Source of the DNA: CAVSRC01 sp963785065
Lineage (GTDB): Bacteria; Pseudomonadota; Alphaproteobacteria; Rhizobiales; Kaistiaceae
Direction of reading: 5' to 3'
NCBI GenBank assembly: GCA_963785065.1
Contig: CAWATX010000002.1
Span: 310,001 to 374,000, forward strand
Length of the DNA: 64,000 bases
The number at the start of each line of letters is the position of its first letter. Positions within the stretch are counted from its first letter, which is position 1. Positions 26,974 to 34,924 of this stretch are shown here, one piece after another. The notes under the pieces were generated by a model that made no database searches, had not been told where the DNA came from, and worked only from the letters and a program-made list of their open reading frames with translations. The translations under genes were made by a program, and so were the position numbers.

Positions 26974-26991
26974 TCCAGTCAATGAACTGGA
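26974..26991. promoter_or_regulatory. Candidate HxlR operator
   Basis: Perfect inverted repeat TCCAGT-N6-ACTGGA in the 145-bp gap between the divergent decarboxylase and HxlR genes. The position lets one regulator control both promoters. Binding by the HxlR protein is inferred. Confidence 0.5.
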
Positions 26992-27063
26992 GCACACCCG
27001 ATACAGATTTTGGACTAGCCCGCCCTCCCATCTGCCGCGATAGTGAGCGCCAAGGGGGCCAAA

Positions 27064-27759
27064 ATGCCGATCAGCAAGCTCGCCATGTTCTGCCCGGTCG
27101 TGAAGGCCTGCGACGTGCTTGAGCCGCGCTGGACCCTCCTGATCCTGACAGAGATGTGGTGGGGCTCGACGCGCTTCAACGAAATCCGGCGCGGCGTGCC
27201 GGGCATCTCGCCCACGCTGCTCAGCCAGCGGTTGCGGCAGCTGGAGGCCCATGGCCTCGTCGAACGCATCGAGGACCCGGCGACCGGCTCGGTGGAATAT
27301 ATCCGCACCCAGGCCGGGCGGGAACTGGAGCCGATCATCCAGGCGCTCGGCGAATGGGCCTATCGCAACATGGATGCCGACGACCAGCTCTGCTGGATCG
27401 ACCCGAAATTCTTCATGTGGAACATGCGGCGCAATATCGACGTCTCGGCACTGCCGCAGCGGCGGGTGGTGCTGCAGTTCTCCTTCCCGCGATACGAAAG
27501 GGAGCCGCGCGACTACTGGGTCATCTCCCGTCCCGGCGCGCAGGTGGATGTCTGCTTCCAGGATCCGGGTTTCGACGTCGACCTTTTCGTATCGGCCGAG
27601 CTGAGGTCCCTGGTCTCGGTGTTCTTCGGCCGCTCGCGGCTCGGCGAGGAGACCCGCGCCGAGCGCATCACGCTGACCGGCTCCCCGAGCCTGGCGCGCA
27701 GCATGGACAGCTGGCTGAGGCCATCCTCCTTCGCCCGCGCCCGGGCGCTCTCCGGCTAG
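27064..27759 (+). CDS. HxlR-type winged-helix regulator with C-terminal SCP2-like domain
   Basis: 231 residues. The HxlR domain (about 5-105) shows the typical LEPRWTLLILTEM, RFNEIRRGVPGISPTLLSQRL and WAYRNM segments, with one Cys in FCPVVKACDVLEP. The remaining 120 residues form an extra domain often annotated as SCP2-like, presumably a ligand pocket. The ATG at 27064 follows AAGGGGG; an upstream GTG at 27043 is the alternative. Likely regulator of the adjacent decarboxylase. Confidence 0.85.
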   Translation: MPISKLAMFCPVVKACDVLEPRWTLLILTEMWWGSTRFNEIRRGVPGISPTLLSQRLRQLEAHGLVERIEDPATGSVEYIRTQAGRELEPIIQALGEWAYRNMDADDQLCWIDPKFFMWNMRRNIDVSALPQRRVVLQFSFPRYEREPRDYWVISRPGAQVDVCFQDPGFDVDLFVSAELRSLVSVFFGRSRLGEETRAERITLTGSPSLARSMDSWLRPSSFARARALSG

Positions 27760-27807
27760 CCGCGCCCCGCTATTACGAGGCGACGCCGCACCCTAAGGCC
27801 GGCGCGC

Positions 27808-28836
27808 TCACGCCATGCACTTGGAGAAGTCTTCGCGGATCACCTTTTCGTCGAGGTGGCGGCCGATGAAGACCAGCCGGCTCTGACGGATCTCGTCGTC
27901 TCGCCACGGGCGCTGGTGGTTGCCCTCGATGATCATGTGGACGCCCTGCACGACATAGCGCTCCGGATCGTCCTTGAAGGAAAGGATGCCCTTCAGACGC
28001 AGGATGTCCGGCCCCTGCTCCTGGGCCGTCTGCTGGATCCACGGAAAGAATTTCTGCGGGTCGAGGTCGCCGCCCCTGAGCGAGATGGAAAAGACGCCCG
28101 ACCCCTCGATGTCGTGGTGGTGGTGATGATGGTCATGATCGTGATGATCGTGGTCGTGGTCATGGTCATGGTCATGATCGTCATCGTCGACGTCGAGGAA
28201 TTCCGGCTCGAGCGTCAGGATGCGGTCGAGATCGAAGGCGCCGCGGCCGAGCACCCGGTCAAGCGGGATAGCGCACCGTTCGGTGCGGTGGATGAGCGCA
28301 TGCGGGTTCATGGCGCGGATGCGGCGCTCGACATCGGCGAGCTCGTCGCCACCCACCAGATCGGTCTTGTTGAGCAGGATGACGTCGGCAAAGCCGATCT
28401 GCTCCTGCGCCTCCGGGCTGTCGGCGAGGCTCTCCACCAGGTGCTTGGCATCGGCGACGGCGACCACCGCGTCGAGCTTGGCCCGCGCGCGCACGTCATC
28501 ATCCATGAAGAAGGTCTGCGCCACCGGCACCGGGTCGGCCAGCCCGGTGGTCTCCACCAGGATGCCGTCGAAGCCGCCGGGGCGCTTCACCAGCCCCTCG
28601 ACCACGCGGATCAGGTCGCCACGCACCGTGCAGCAGACGCAGCCATTGTTCATCTCGAAAACCTCCTCGTCGCTCTCCACGATGAGGTCGTTGTCGATGT
28701 TGATCTCGCCGAACTCGTTGACGATGACGGCGTATTTCTTGCCGTGGTTCTCGGTGAGGATGCGGTTCAGAAGCGTCGTCTTGCCGGCGCCGAGATAGCC
28801 GGTGAGCACCGTGACGGGGATCTGGGATTCGGGCAT
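27808..28836 (-). CDS. CobW/COG0523 family GTPase with His/Asp-rich loop
   Basis: 342 residues. Walker A GYLGAGKT at 13-20, metal-binding CxCC at 66-69, NKTD at 156-159, and an uninterrupted run of Asp and His at about 216-243 before the C-terminal CobW domain. Such proteins are GTP-dependent metallochaperones for zinc, cobalt or nickel. The His run fits metal binding. The start is MPESQIP at 28836. Its usual WD40 partner lies upstream of an inserted decarboxylase/HxlR pair. Confidence 0.9.
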   Translation of the reverse strand: MPESQIPVTVLTGYLGAGKTTLLNRILTENHGKKYAVIVNEFGEINIDNDLIVESDEEVFEMNNGCVCCTVRGDLIRVVEGLVKRPGGFDGILVETTGLADPVPVAQTFFMDDDVRARAKLDAVVAVADAKHLVESLADSPEAQEQIGFADVILLNKTDLVGGDELADVERRIRAMNPHALIHRTERCAIPLDRVLGRGAFDLDRILTLEPEFLDVDDDDHDHDHDHDHDHHDHDHHHHHHDIEGSGVFSISLRGGDLDPQKFFPWIQQTAQEQGPDILRLKGILSFKDDPERYVVQGVHMIIEGNHQRPWRDDEIRQSRLVFIGRHLDEKVIREDFSKCMA

Positions 28837-29023
28837 CGGAAGGTCTCCACGGCGGGTCAAGGCCGCCGGTTCGCAGATTGTTGCCGGCTGATATAGGCGA
28901 TGGCCTCAAAGAATGCACCTGGTGGAGGGGTTTCCTTGCGCCGTGTGCCGGGGACGGGCCGGACTGTCCGGGCGAATCCGGTTCACCACGCCCGAGCATC
29001 GACCTTCTGGCAAGCGAGGCGAC

Positions 29024-29296
29024 GAAAGCGCGATCGTCCTGCGCTCCGATGGCATCCCCGGCCTTCTCGCGGGCCTCAAGAGCGGGTCCGGAGTTGCCCT
29101 CATGTCGGACATGGTCGCCGAGACCGACGCGAGCCTGATGCGCTGCTTCGTGCCGCCGATTGCTTTGGTGGTGCCAATCTGGCTGATCACCACCGAGCGT
29201 CTCCGTCACGAGCCGCGCGTCCGCGCCCTGATGGATTTCATGGCCGCCTACATGAAAGCCCGACGGTTCCGGGATCAGCGGCCACCGCAGGATTGA
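29024..29296 (+). pseudogene. C-terminal fragment of a LysR-type regulator
   Basis: About 90 codons encode the last part of a LysR substrate-binding domain (GIPGLLAGLKSGSGVALMSD, then LVVPIWLITTERLRHEPRVRALMDF). No helix-turn-helix or first half is present upstream, where the CobW gene begins on the other strand. A truncated relic of a once complete gene of about 300 residues. Confidence 0.6.
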
Positions 29297-29585
29297 AGGT
29301 CGCAGCTGACGCGCTGCGGAGCGGGAGAGGGCCGGTCGTCTTCACGACATGACCTTGCCTTAAGCCTGTCCGTTTTCCCTACGCACCGGTTAAGTCGAAT
29401 CCTCGTTTTTTCGGACCCCCGTTAAGGGGCATGGACCACACAGCGAACGAACCGCGTCCAAACCACGGATGGGCCGGAACGGCGCCTCAAAAAGACGGCC
29501 ACCGCGCCCCATGCCGCCCAGATGCCGGCCTGGGGTTGTGGCGGTGCGGCATCATCGCAAAGCGCGGCGAACTGACGCGCCGGGT

Positions 29586-30116
29586 TCAGGTGAGCGGCGG
29601 CTCGCCGAGCAGATCTTCGAGATTCAGCCACTCGGTCTTCATCGCCAGTGAACCATCCGCATGGCGCGGCCACTCCGCCTCGGGCCGGTCCCAGGCGAGT
29701 TCCAGCCCGTTCTCGTCCGGATCGCGCAGATAGAGCGCCTCGTGGGTGCCGTGGTCGCTGGCGCCGTCGAGCGGCACGCCCGCCGTGATCAGCCGGCGCA
29801 GCGCATCGGCCAGCGACGCCCGGCTCGGATAGAGGATCGCGGTGTGGTAGAGGCCGGTCGCGCCCCGCGGCGGCGGCGCGCCGCCCTTCGACTCCCAGGT
29901 GTTGATGCCGAAATGGTGGTGGTAGCCGCCGGCCGAGAAGAAGGCGGCCTGGGTGCCGTAGCGCGCCGTCAGCTGGAAGCCGAGCACGCCGCAATAGAAG
30001 GCGAGCGAGCGCTCGATATCGGCGACCTTGAGGTGGACGTGGCCGATGCGCGTGCCCGGATCGATTGGCCGCGTCGCGGTCTCTGCCGGTTTCTCTGCAA
30101 GCCTGGTATCGGACAT
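29586..30116 (-). CDS. VOC family (CatE-like) ring-cleaving dioxygenase/glyoxalase
   Basis: 176 residues. The VOC motif begins at IGHVHLKVADIERSLAFYCGVLGF, with candidate metal ligands His in this strand, His in GLYHTAILYPS and Glu in GLELAWDRP. The single VOC repeat plus these motifs match short CatE-like catechol 2,3-dioxygenases, but glyoxalase-type activity is equally possible. The start at 30116 is chosen because the homology begins soon after. Confidence 0.8.
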   Translation of the reverse strand: MSDTRLAEKPAETATRPIDPGTRIGHVHLKVADIERSLAFYCGVLGFQLTARYGTQAAFFSAGGYHHHFGINTWESKGGAPPPRGATGLYHTAILYPSRASLADALRRLITAGVPLDGASDHGTHEALYLRDPDENGLELAWDRPEAEWPRHADGSLAMKTEWLNLEDLLGEPPLT

Positions 30117-30213
30117 GAGGCCCTCCGTGGCCGCTTGGCTGTTGGTTCGCGAAATATAGGTGCCCGCCACGCCGCGACCAGCGCGGCGCGAACGGGTTGC
30201 CTTGCATGGGCCG

Positions 30214-30852
30214 CTAGGCGACGAGTTTCCAGGCGCTCTGGAAACCGGTGCCGAGCGCGCCCTGCAGCGTGATGCCGAGAAGCGCGAGGCCCTCGAGCTG
30301 GCGCGCACGCTCCAGCTTGCCGGCGTCGATGCCGCGCAGGCCACCCGCCTCGATCAGGTCGATGACCAGCTTCTTGGCAGCCTCGTCGTCGCCCACCACC
30401 AGAACGTCGAGCTTGTGGCCCGACACCTCGCCGGCGACCAGCGTTCCGGCAAATGTCGTGTTGAATGCCTTCACCACGCGGCTCTTGGGCAGCAGGTTGG
30501 CGATCTCCTCGGCCGCGCTCTTGCCCGGCGCGGTGACAAGGCCATCATAGGTGTCGTTGAGCGGGTTGGTGATGTCGATCACCACCTTGCCGGTAAGCTT
30601 GGCGGCGTTGGCCGCGGCGAAATCGCGCGCCGCCGCAAAGGGCATGGCGAGCACGACGACATCGTTGGCGAGCGCCGTCGAAGCGGTCGCCGCGAAAACC
30701 TCGGCACCCGGCCTGCTTGCGCGCAGGTCCGTGGCGAGGTCGGTTGCCTTGGCCTGGTCATTGCCGACGACTGTGACCGCGTGCCCACCGGCGACGAGCC
30801 GGGTGCCGATGCCGCGCGCCATGTTGCCGGCGCCGATGATGCTGATGTTCAT
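30214..30852 (-). CDS. NADPH-dependent F420-reductase-like oxidoreductase
   Basis: 212 residues. The Rossmann motif IIGAGNMARGIG starts at residue 4, followed by VVLAMPF and VIDITNPLN, the pattern of NADP oxidoreductases annotated as coenzyme F420-dependent. F420 is not expected in most alphaproteobacteria, so the acceptor is unknown. Divergent from a LysR gene, 121 bp away, which is its likely regulator. Confidence 0.85.
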   Translation of the reverse strand: MNISIIGAGNMARGIGTRLVAGGHAVTVVGNDQAKATDLATDLRASRPGAEVFAATASTALANDVVVLAMPFAAARDFAAANAAKLTGKVVIDITNPLNDTYDGLVTAPGKSAAEEIANLLPKSRVVKAFNTTFAGTLVAGEVSGHKLDVLVVGDDEAAKKLVIDLIEAGGLRGIDAGKLERARQLEGLALLGITLQGALGTGFQSAWKLVA

Positions 30853-30973
30853 GGGAGCGTCTCCTTTGACACCGGTCCTCCAGCGACCGGACTTGGCCCC
30901 ATATGACATCGGCCCATGGATATGATAATCACCGCCAAAATAGGATGATCTCCAACTGTGAGTATGGGATAGC

Positions 30974-31903
30974 GTGCTCGACCGCTTCACCGGAATGAAC
31001 GTCTTCGTGCGCGTCGCGGCGCTGGGAAGCTTTTCCGCTACCGCCCGGGCGCTCGGCATGTCTGCGGCTATGGCGACCAAGCATGTCGACGCCATGGAGG
31101 ACCGGCTCGGCACCCGCCTGTTCTTCCGCTCCACCCGCAAGCTCACCCTGACCGAGGCCGGCCAGCGTCACCTGGCAGCGGTGGAACGCATCCTGGCCGA
31201 GATCGAAGAAGCCGACGCCGCGGCCGCCGAAGACGTGGTCGAGCCACGTGGGGTCCTGAAGATCAACGCGCCGCTCTCCTTCGGATTGAGACAGGTGATG
31301 CCGGCGCTTGCCGATTTCGCGGCACTCTATCCGGCACTGGTCATCGACATCGCGCTGACCGACCGCTTCGTCGATCTGATCGACGAGGGCTGGGACATCG
31401 CCATCAGGCTCGGGACGTTGCGCGATTCAAGCCTGATCGCGCGGGCGCTGACACCGATCCGCGTGACGCTCTGCGCCTCCCCCGCCTATCTCGCCACCCA
31501 CGGCGCGCCGAGGACGATCGCCGACCTCGCCGCCCATAACTGTCTCGGCTACACCTTGCCGACGCCGGCCACTGCCGGCCGCTGGATCTTCGGGGCCGAT
31601 GGTTCGATCACCGTTCCGGTGCACGGAACGCTGACCGCCAACAATGGCGATGCACTGCGCGAAGCGGCCATTGCCGGACAGGGCCTGATCTACCAGCCGA
31701 CCTTCATCGTTGCCGAAGACATCCGCGCCGGCCGGCTGGTGCCGCTCATCCTCGACACGCCGGTGGCGCGCTTCGGCGCCGCCCATGCCGTCTATCCCGG
31801 CGGCCGCCAGCCGCCGGCCAAGGTTCGCGCGCTGATCGATTTCCTCAGCCGTCGCTGGCGCGACGCGCCCTGGGATCATGACCTGCCGCATCTGGCAGGC
31901 TGA
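30974..31903 (+). CDS. LysR-type transcriptional regulator
   Basis: 309 residues from a GTG start. The N-terminal HTH reads MNVFVRVAALGSFSATARALGMS and the C-terminal half is a substrate-binding domain (RIAGW-type strand replaced by IAIRLGTLRDSSLIARAL). The intergenic region has a direct repeat of ATATGA at 30901 and 30920 that may belong to its operator. It probably controls the divergent F420-reductase-like gene. Confidence 0.9.
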   Translation: MLDRFTGMNVFVRVAALGSFSATARALGMSAAMATKHVDAMEDRLGTRLFFRSTRKLTLTEAGQRHLAAVERILAEIEEADAAAAEDVVEPRGVLKINAPLSFGLRQVMPALADFAALYPALVIDIALTDRFVDLIDEGWDIAIRLGTLRDSSLIARALTPIRVTLCASPAYLATHGAPRTIADLAAHNCLGYTLPTPATAGRWIFGADGSITVPVHGTLTANNGDALREAAIAGQGLIYQPTFIVAEDIRAGRLVPLILDTPVARFGAAHAVYPGGRQPPAKVRALIDFLSRRWRDAPWDHDLPHLAG

Positions 31904-31930
31904 GCGCCGCCACACGCGGCGCGCGCCGCG

Positions 31931-32401
31931 TCATGCCGCCAGGCAGGTGCCCGTGGTCAGGTAGTGGTTCATGCGCTTTTCCCAGAGCTGCATGAAGTGG
32001 GCATAGGCGGCCTCGGTGAAGCCATCGACGAAGGCGTCGCCCTTTGCCCCAAGGCTGGTATGGGTAAAGGTGATATCGGCGCTGGCGCCCTGCGGCGCCG
32101 GCTTGACCTGAATCCGCAAGCGGGTCGCGGTCAGCCCCGGCGTGAAGCGGACGAAGGCGATGAAGCCCTTATCCGGCTCGTAGTCGGTGACGTACCAATA
32201 GGTGTTCTCCGGCGCCGATGGCGTGACGAAGACGCAATCTTCCTCGGCAATGCCGGAATTGCTGAACACGACCAACGGGTCCCAATCCGCGATCCAGTCA
32301 ATTTCGCGCACCGGGCAGAGCAGTGGGAAGACGGCCTCAGGCGGGCCGACAAGCGACTGGGTATAGGTGCGGCTGACCCGCTTGGGCGGGACGACCTTCA
32401 T
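31931..32401 (-). CDS. SRPBCC family protein
   Basis: 156 residues with a polyketide-cyclase/START-like helix-grip pattern: YTQSLVGPPEAVFPLLCPVREIDW at the N-terminus and a long C-terminal helix (FTEAAYAHFMQLWEKRMNHYL). No catalytic residues can be assigned. Its ATG overlaps the stop of the upstream RHH-like gene by 4 bp, so the two are coupled and share the operator at 32667. Confidence 0.82.
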   Translation of the reverse strand: MKVVPPKRVSRTYTQSLVGPPEAVFPLLCPVREIDWIADWDPLVVFSNSGIAEEDCVFVTPSAPENTYWYVTDYEPDKGFIAFVRFTPGLTATRLRIQVKPAPQGASADITFTHTSLGAKGDAFVDGFTEAAYAHFMQLWEKRMNHYLTTGTCLAA

Positions 32402-32652
32402 GGCGTGTCTCCTTCGGTCAGGTGATGGGCGTCGGCCGCGGTCAGATCGAGGCCATAGACCGCCTTGAGGCCCTCGATCTTGGCCAGCAGCTCGGGCGAG
32501 AACGGCGGCGCCTTGCCTTCGAAGGCGTGCAGCGCGAGGCCCTCGACCAACTCGGCGACGGAGATTTCCAGAAGCTCGGCGAGCCCCTTGAGGACTTTCA
32601 GGATGCGCTTTTCCAAACGCAGCCCGGTCTGCACCCGTTCGATCTGTTTCAT
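32398..32652 (-). CDS. Small ribbon-helix-helix-like DNA-binding protein
   Basis: 84 residues. The first 45 (MKQIERVQTGLRLEKRILKVLKGLAE..) look like a ribbon-helix-helix fold: a short strand with alternating residues, then two helices. It has no Cys and no obvious metal site. It is preceded by a -35/-10 pair with a perfect 16-bp palindrome in the spacer, which fits a self-repressing dimer. First gene of a two-gene unit with the SRPBCC gene. Confidence 0.7.
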   Translation of the reverse strand: MKQIERVQTGLRLEKRILKVLKGLAELLEISVAELVEGLALHAFEGKAPPFSPELLAKIEGLKAVYGLDLTAADAHHLTEGDTP

Positions 32653-32658
32653 GGGCGC

Positions 32659-32687
32659 GAGATAGTATCTTGGTACCAAGATGTCAA
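32659..32687 (-). promoter_or_regulatory. Promoter with perfect palindromic operator
   Basis: On the minus strand TTGACA (32687-32682), 17-bp spacer, TATCTC (32664-32659). The palindrome ATCTTGGTACCAAGAT (32667-32682) fills the spacer. Only 6 bp separate the -10 box from the ATG at 32652, so the message is probably leaderless. Confidence 0.75.
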
Positions 32688-32722
32688 GGCACCAAACGCA
32701 GCAGAAATCTCGATCCCGTGTC

Positions 32723-32760
32723 TTGACTCCGAAAGCTAATATACATAGCTATAAAGCTAT
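32723..32760 (+). promoter_or_regulatory. Promoter region with TetR-type operator
   Basis: TTGACT at 32723-32728 is followed by an AT-rich stretch containing the inverted repeat ATAGCT-ataa-AGCTAT (32745-32760), which overlaps the expected -10. It precedes the alpha/beta hydrolase and TetR genes and is the natural site for TetR autorepression. Confidence 0.55.
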
Positions 32761-32791
32761 TGAACGTAGCAACATTTGGAGAAACGCCGTG

Positions 32792-33715
32792 ATGCCCGCT
32801 GCCCCTACGCTCAACGCGACTGCTGCCGACGCTGCGGCCCTCGCCTTCACGCCCTCCACCGCTAACACCGGGAGCCAGGCCATGTCCCGCCCTGCTACCA
32901 CCGACCGTTTCTTCGACCGTCCCGAAGGTCGCATCGCCTATACGGACGAGGGCAATGGTCCGCTGGTCGTCATGGCGCCGGGCTTTGGCGATCTCAAGGA
33001 GGAGTATCGGTTCCTTGCGCCGAGGTTGGTCGCCGCCGGCTATCGGACCGTGACCATGGACCTCCGCGGCCATGGTCACTCCTCGGTCGGCTGGCACGAC
33101 CATAGCTGCGCGGCGATGGGCGCCGACATGCTGGCGCTGGTCGCCCATCTCGATGCCGGCCCGGCCATCCTCATCGGCAACTCCATCTCCGGCGGCTCGG
33201 CCGCCTGGGCCGCGGCGCAAGCACCCGACCGCGCCGCCGGTCTCGTCCTCATCGATCCCTTCGCCCGCAACGTGCCGGTGAGCTGGTGGAAGGCGGCGCT
33301 GTTCAAGGCGGTCATGCACACCGCCTTTGTCGGCCCATGGGCGCCGGCGGCATGGGCCGCCTATTACGCCTCGCTTTACCCGACGCAGAAGCCCGCCGAT
33401 TTCGAAGGCTACAAGGCAGCCCTTGTCGCCAGCCTCAGAGAGCCCGGCCGCATGGCCGCGCTGCAGGCGATGATGCGCGTCGGCCGTGACGACGTCGAGC
33501 CACGCCTCGGCGCGATCCGCGCGCCATCGCTGGTCGTCATGGGGACGCGCGACCCCGACTTCGACGATCCCGCCGACGAGGCAGCGACCATGGCCGGGCT
33601 CGTCCACGGCAAGGCCGTCATGATCGAAGGCGCCGGCCACTATCCCCACGCCGAGATGCCCGAGGCGACGGCACAGGCGATCATCGCCTTCCTCGCCGGC
33701 GAGGTGGCACGCTGA
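32792..33715 (+). CDS. Alpha/beta hydrolase
   Basis: 307 residues from the ATG at 32792, which has GGAGA upstream; an internal ATG at 32882 (MSRPATTDRFF), also with a GGGAG, is nearer the start of homology. The nucleophile elbow is IGNSISGGSAAW, the acid is likely Asp in GTRDPDFDDP, and the base His is in EGAGHYPHAE. The cap and core pattern resembles haloalkane-dehalogenase/esterase-like hydrolases. The substrate is unknown. It shares an operon with the following TetR gene. Confidence 0.88.
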   Translation: MPAAPTLNATAADAAALAFTPSTANTGSQAMSRPATTDRFFDRPEGRIAYTDEGNGPLVVMAPGFGDLKEEYRFLAPRLVAAGYRTVTMDLRGHGHSSVGWHDHSCAAMGADMLALVAHLDAGPAILIGNSISGGSAAWAAAQAPDRAAGLVLIDPFARNVPVSWWKAALFKAVMHTAFVGPWAPAAWAAYYASLYPTQKPADFEGYKAALVASLREPGRMAALQAMMRVGRDDVEPRLGAIRAPSLVVMGTRDPDFDDPADEAATMAGLVHGKAVMIEGAGHYPHAEMPEATAQAIIAFLAGEVAR

Positions 33716-34293
33716 TGCCCCGCGCCGGCCTCACCCCCGATACGGTGCTCGACGCGGCAGGCCGGATCGCCGATGCCGACGGCCTGCCGGCGGTGACGCT
33801 TGCCCGTCTCGCCGCCGAACTCGGCGTGCGCCCGCCCTCGCTCTACAAGCATGTCGACGGGCTCGACGCCATTCATCGCGGCCTGGCGCTGCGCGGGCTG
33901 AACGCCGCCTCCAGCCGTTGCCAGCGCGCCACCGTGGGCAAGGCGCGCGGGGACGCGCTCTTCGCCTTCGCCCACGCTTATTGGCAATTCGCCAGAGAGC
34001 ACCCGGGGCTCTATGCCGCATCGGTACGTGCGGCAAAACCGGGCGAGAATGACATCGCTGCGGCCGGCGAGGCGCTGATCGGCATCGTGCTGGCGGTGCT
34101 TGCCGGCTACGGCGTGAAGGGCGATGACGCGCTCCACGCCACGCGGGGCCTGCGCGCCATCATTCACGGCTTCGTCTCGCTCGACGCCATGGGCGCCTTT
34201 CGCCTGAAGCTCGATCTGGCCGAGTCCTTCGATCGGCTGCTCGGAGCTTTCGCCGGAGACCTCGAGGCGCGCGGGACGACGGCCACCGTATGA
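33715..34293 (+). CDS. TetR family transcriptional regulator
   Basis: 192 residues. The N-terminal TetR HTH is seen in LAAELGVRPPSLYKHVDGLDAI, and the C-terminal part fits the WHG-type ligand domain (FAHAYWQFAREHPGLYAAS, RAIIHGFVSL). The ATG overlaps the hydrolase stop by one base (TGATG), so translation is coupled. Likely repressor of its own operon through the repeat at 32745. Confidence 0.9.
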   Translation: MPRAGLTPDTVLDAAGRIADADGLPAVTLARLAAELGVRPPSLYKHVDGLDAIHRGLALRGLNAASSRCQRATVGKARGDALFAFAHAYWQFAREHPGLYAASVRAAKPGENDIAAAGEALIGIVLAVLAGYGVKGDDALHATRGLRAIIHGFVSLDAMGAFRLKLDLAESFDRLLGAFAGDLEARGTTATV

Positions 34294-34315
34294 GAGCCTA
34301 CGGAGGTGCAGTCCC

Positions 34316-34816
34316 ATGCTGATCCGCAACGAGGTGCCATCCGACGAAGCGGCAATCGAATCGGTGATCGCCGCCGCCTTCCACGACATGCCCTACAGCC
34401 AGCAAACCGAGACCTTCATCATGGCGGCGTTGCGCCGCGCCGGCGCGCTCAGCGTCTCGCTGGTCGCCGAAGAGGCCGGCCATCTCCTCGGCCAGGCCGC
34501 CTTCTCGCCGGTCGAGATCGACGGCCGCCCCTCGGACTGGTACGGCGCCGGTCCGATCTCAGTAGCACCTGAATACCAGCATCAAGGCATCGGCAGCGCC
34601 CTCATGGAGGAGGGCCTCGGCCGCCTGCACGATCTCGGCGCCGCCGGCTGCATGCTGGTCGGCGATCCCGCCTGGTACCAGCGCTTCGGCTTCCGCAACG
34701 CGCCGCGGCTGACACTGGAAGGCGTGCCGCCGGAGGTGTTCATGGTCCTGCCCCTCGGCAAGGCCACCCCCGAAGGCAAGGTCGCCTTCCATCCGGCATT
34801 CGCAGCGACCAGCTGA
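34316..34816 (+). CDS. GNAT family N-acetyltransferase, YhbS-like
   Basis: 166 residues. Motif A is APEYQHQGIGSALM and motif B end is GDPAWYQRFGF, the layout of YhbS-like acetyltransferases, with a short C-terminal strand region. It follows the TetR gene by 22 bp with GGAGG upstream, so it may be a third gene of that operon. Acceptor unknown. Confidence 0.88.
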   Translation: MLIRNEVPSDEAAIESVIAAAFHDMPYSQQTETFIMAALRRAGALSVSLVAEEAGHLLGQAAFSPVEIDGRPSDWYGAGPISVAPEYQHQGIGSALMEEGLGRLHDLGAAGCMLVGDPAWYQRFGFRNAPRLTLEGVPPEVFMVLPLGKATPEGKVAFHPAFAATS

Positions 34817-34924
34817 ACTTGCCGCTGGCGGGATCGCTGGTCTTCGCCTAAGCCTGTCGGGCGGCTACGCCCACGGGCCGCCCGGACAATTCCTGAGCCA
34901 GACCAAAGCCCCAGACCAAGGCCC

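Noticed and set aside
29297..29585. Minus-strand extension of the VOC-side region as a gene
   Set aside because: About 50 codons without start, RBS or family pattern; 289 bp left as unexplained intergenic DNA.
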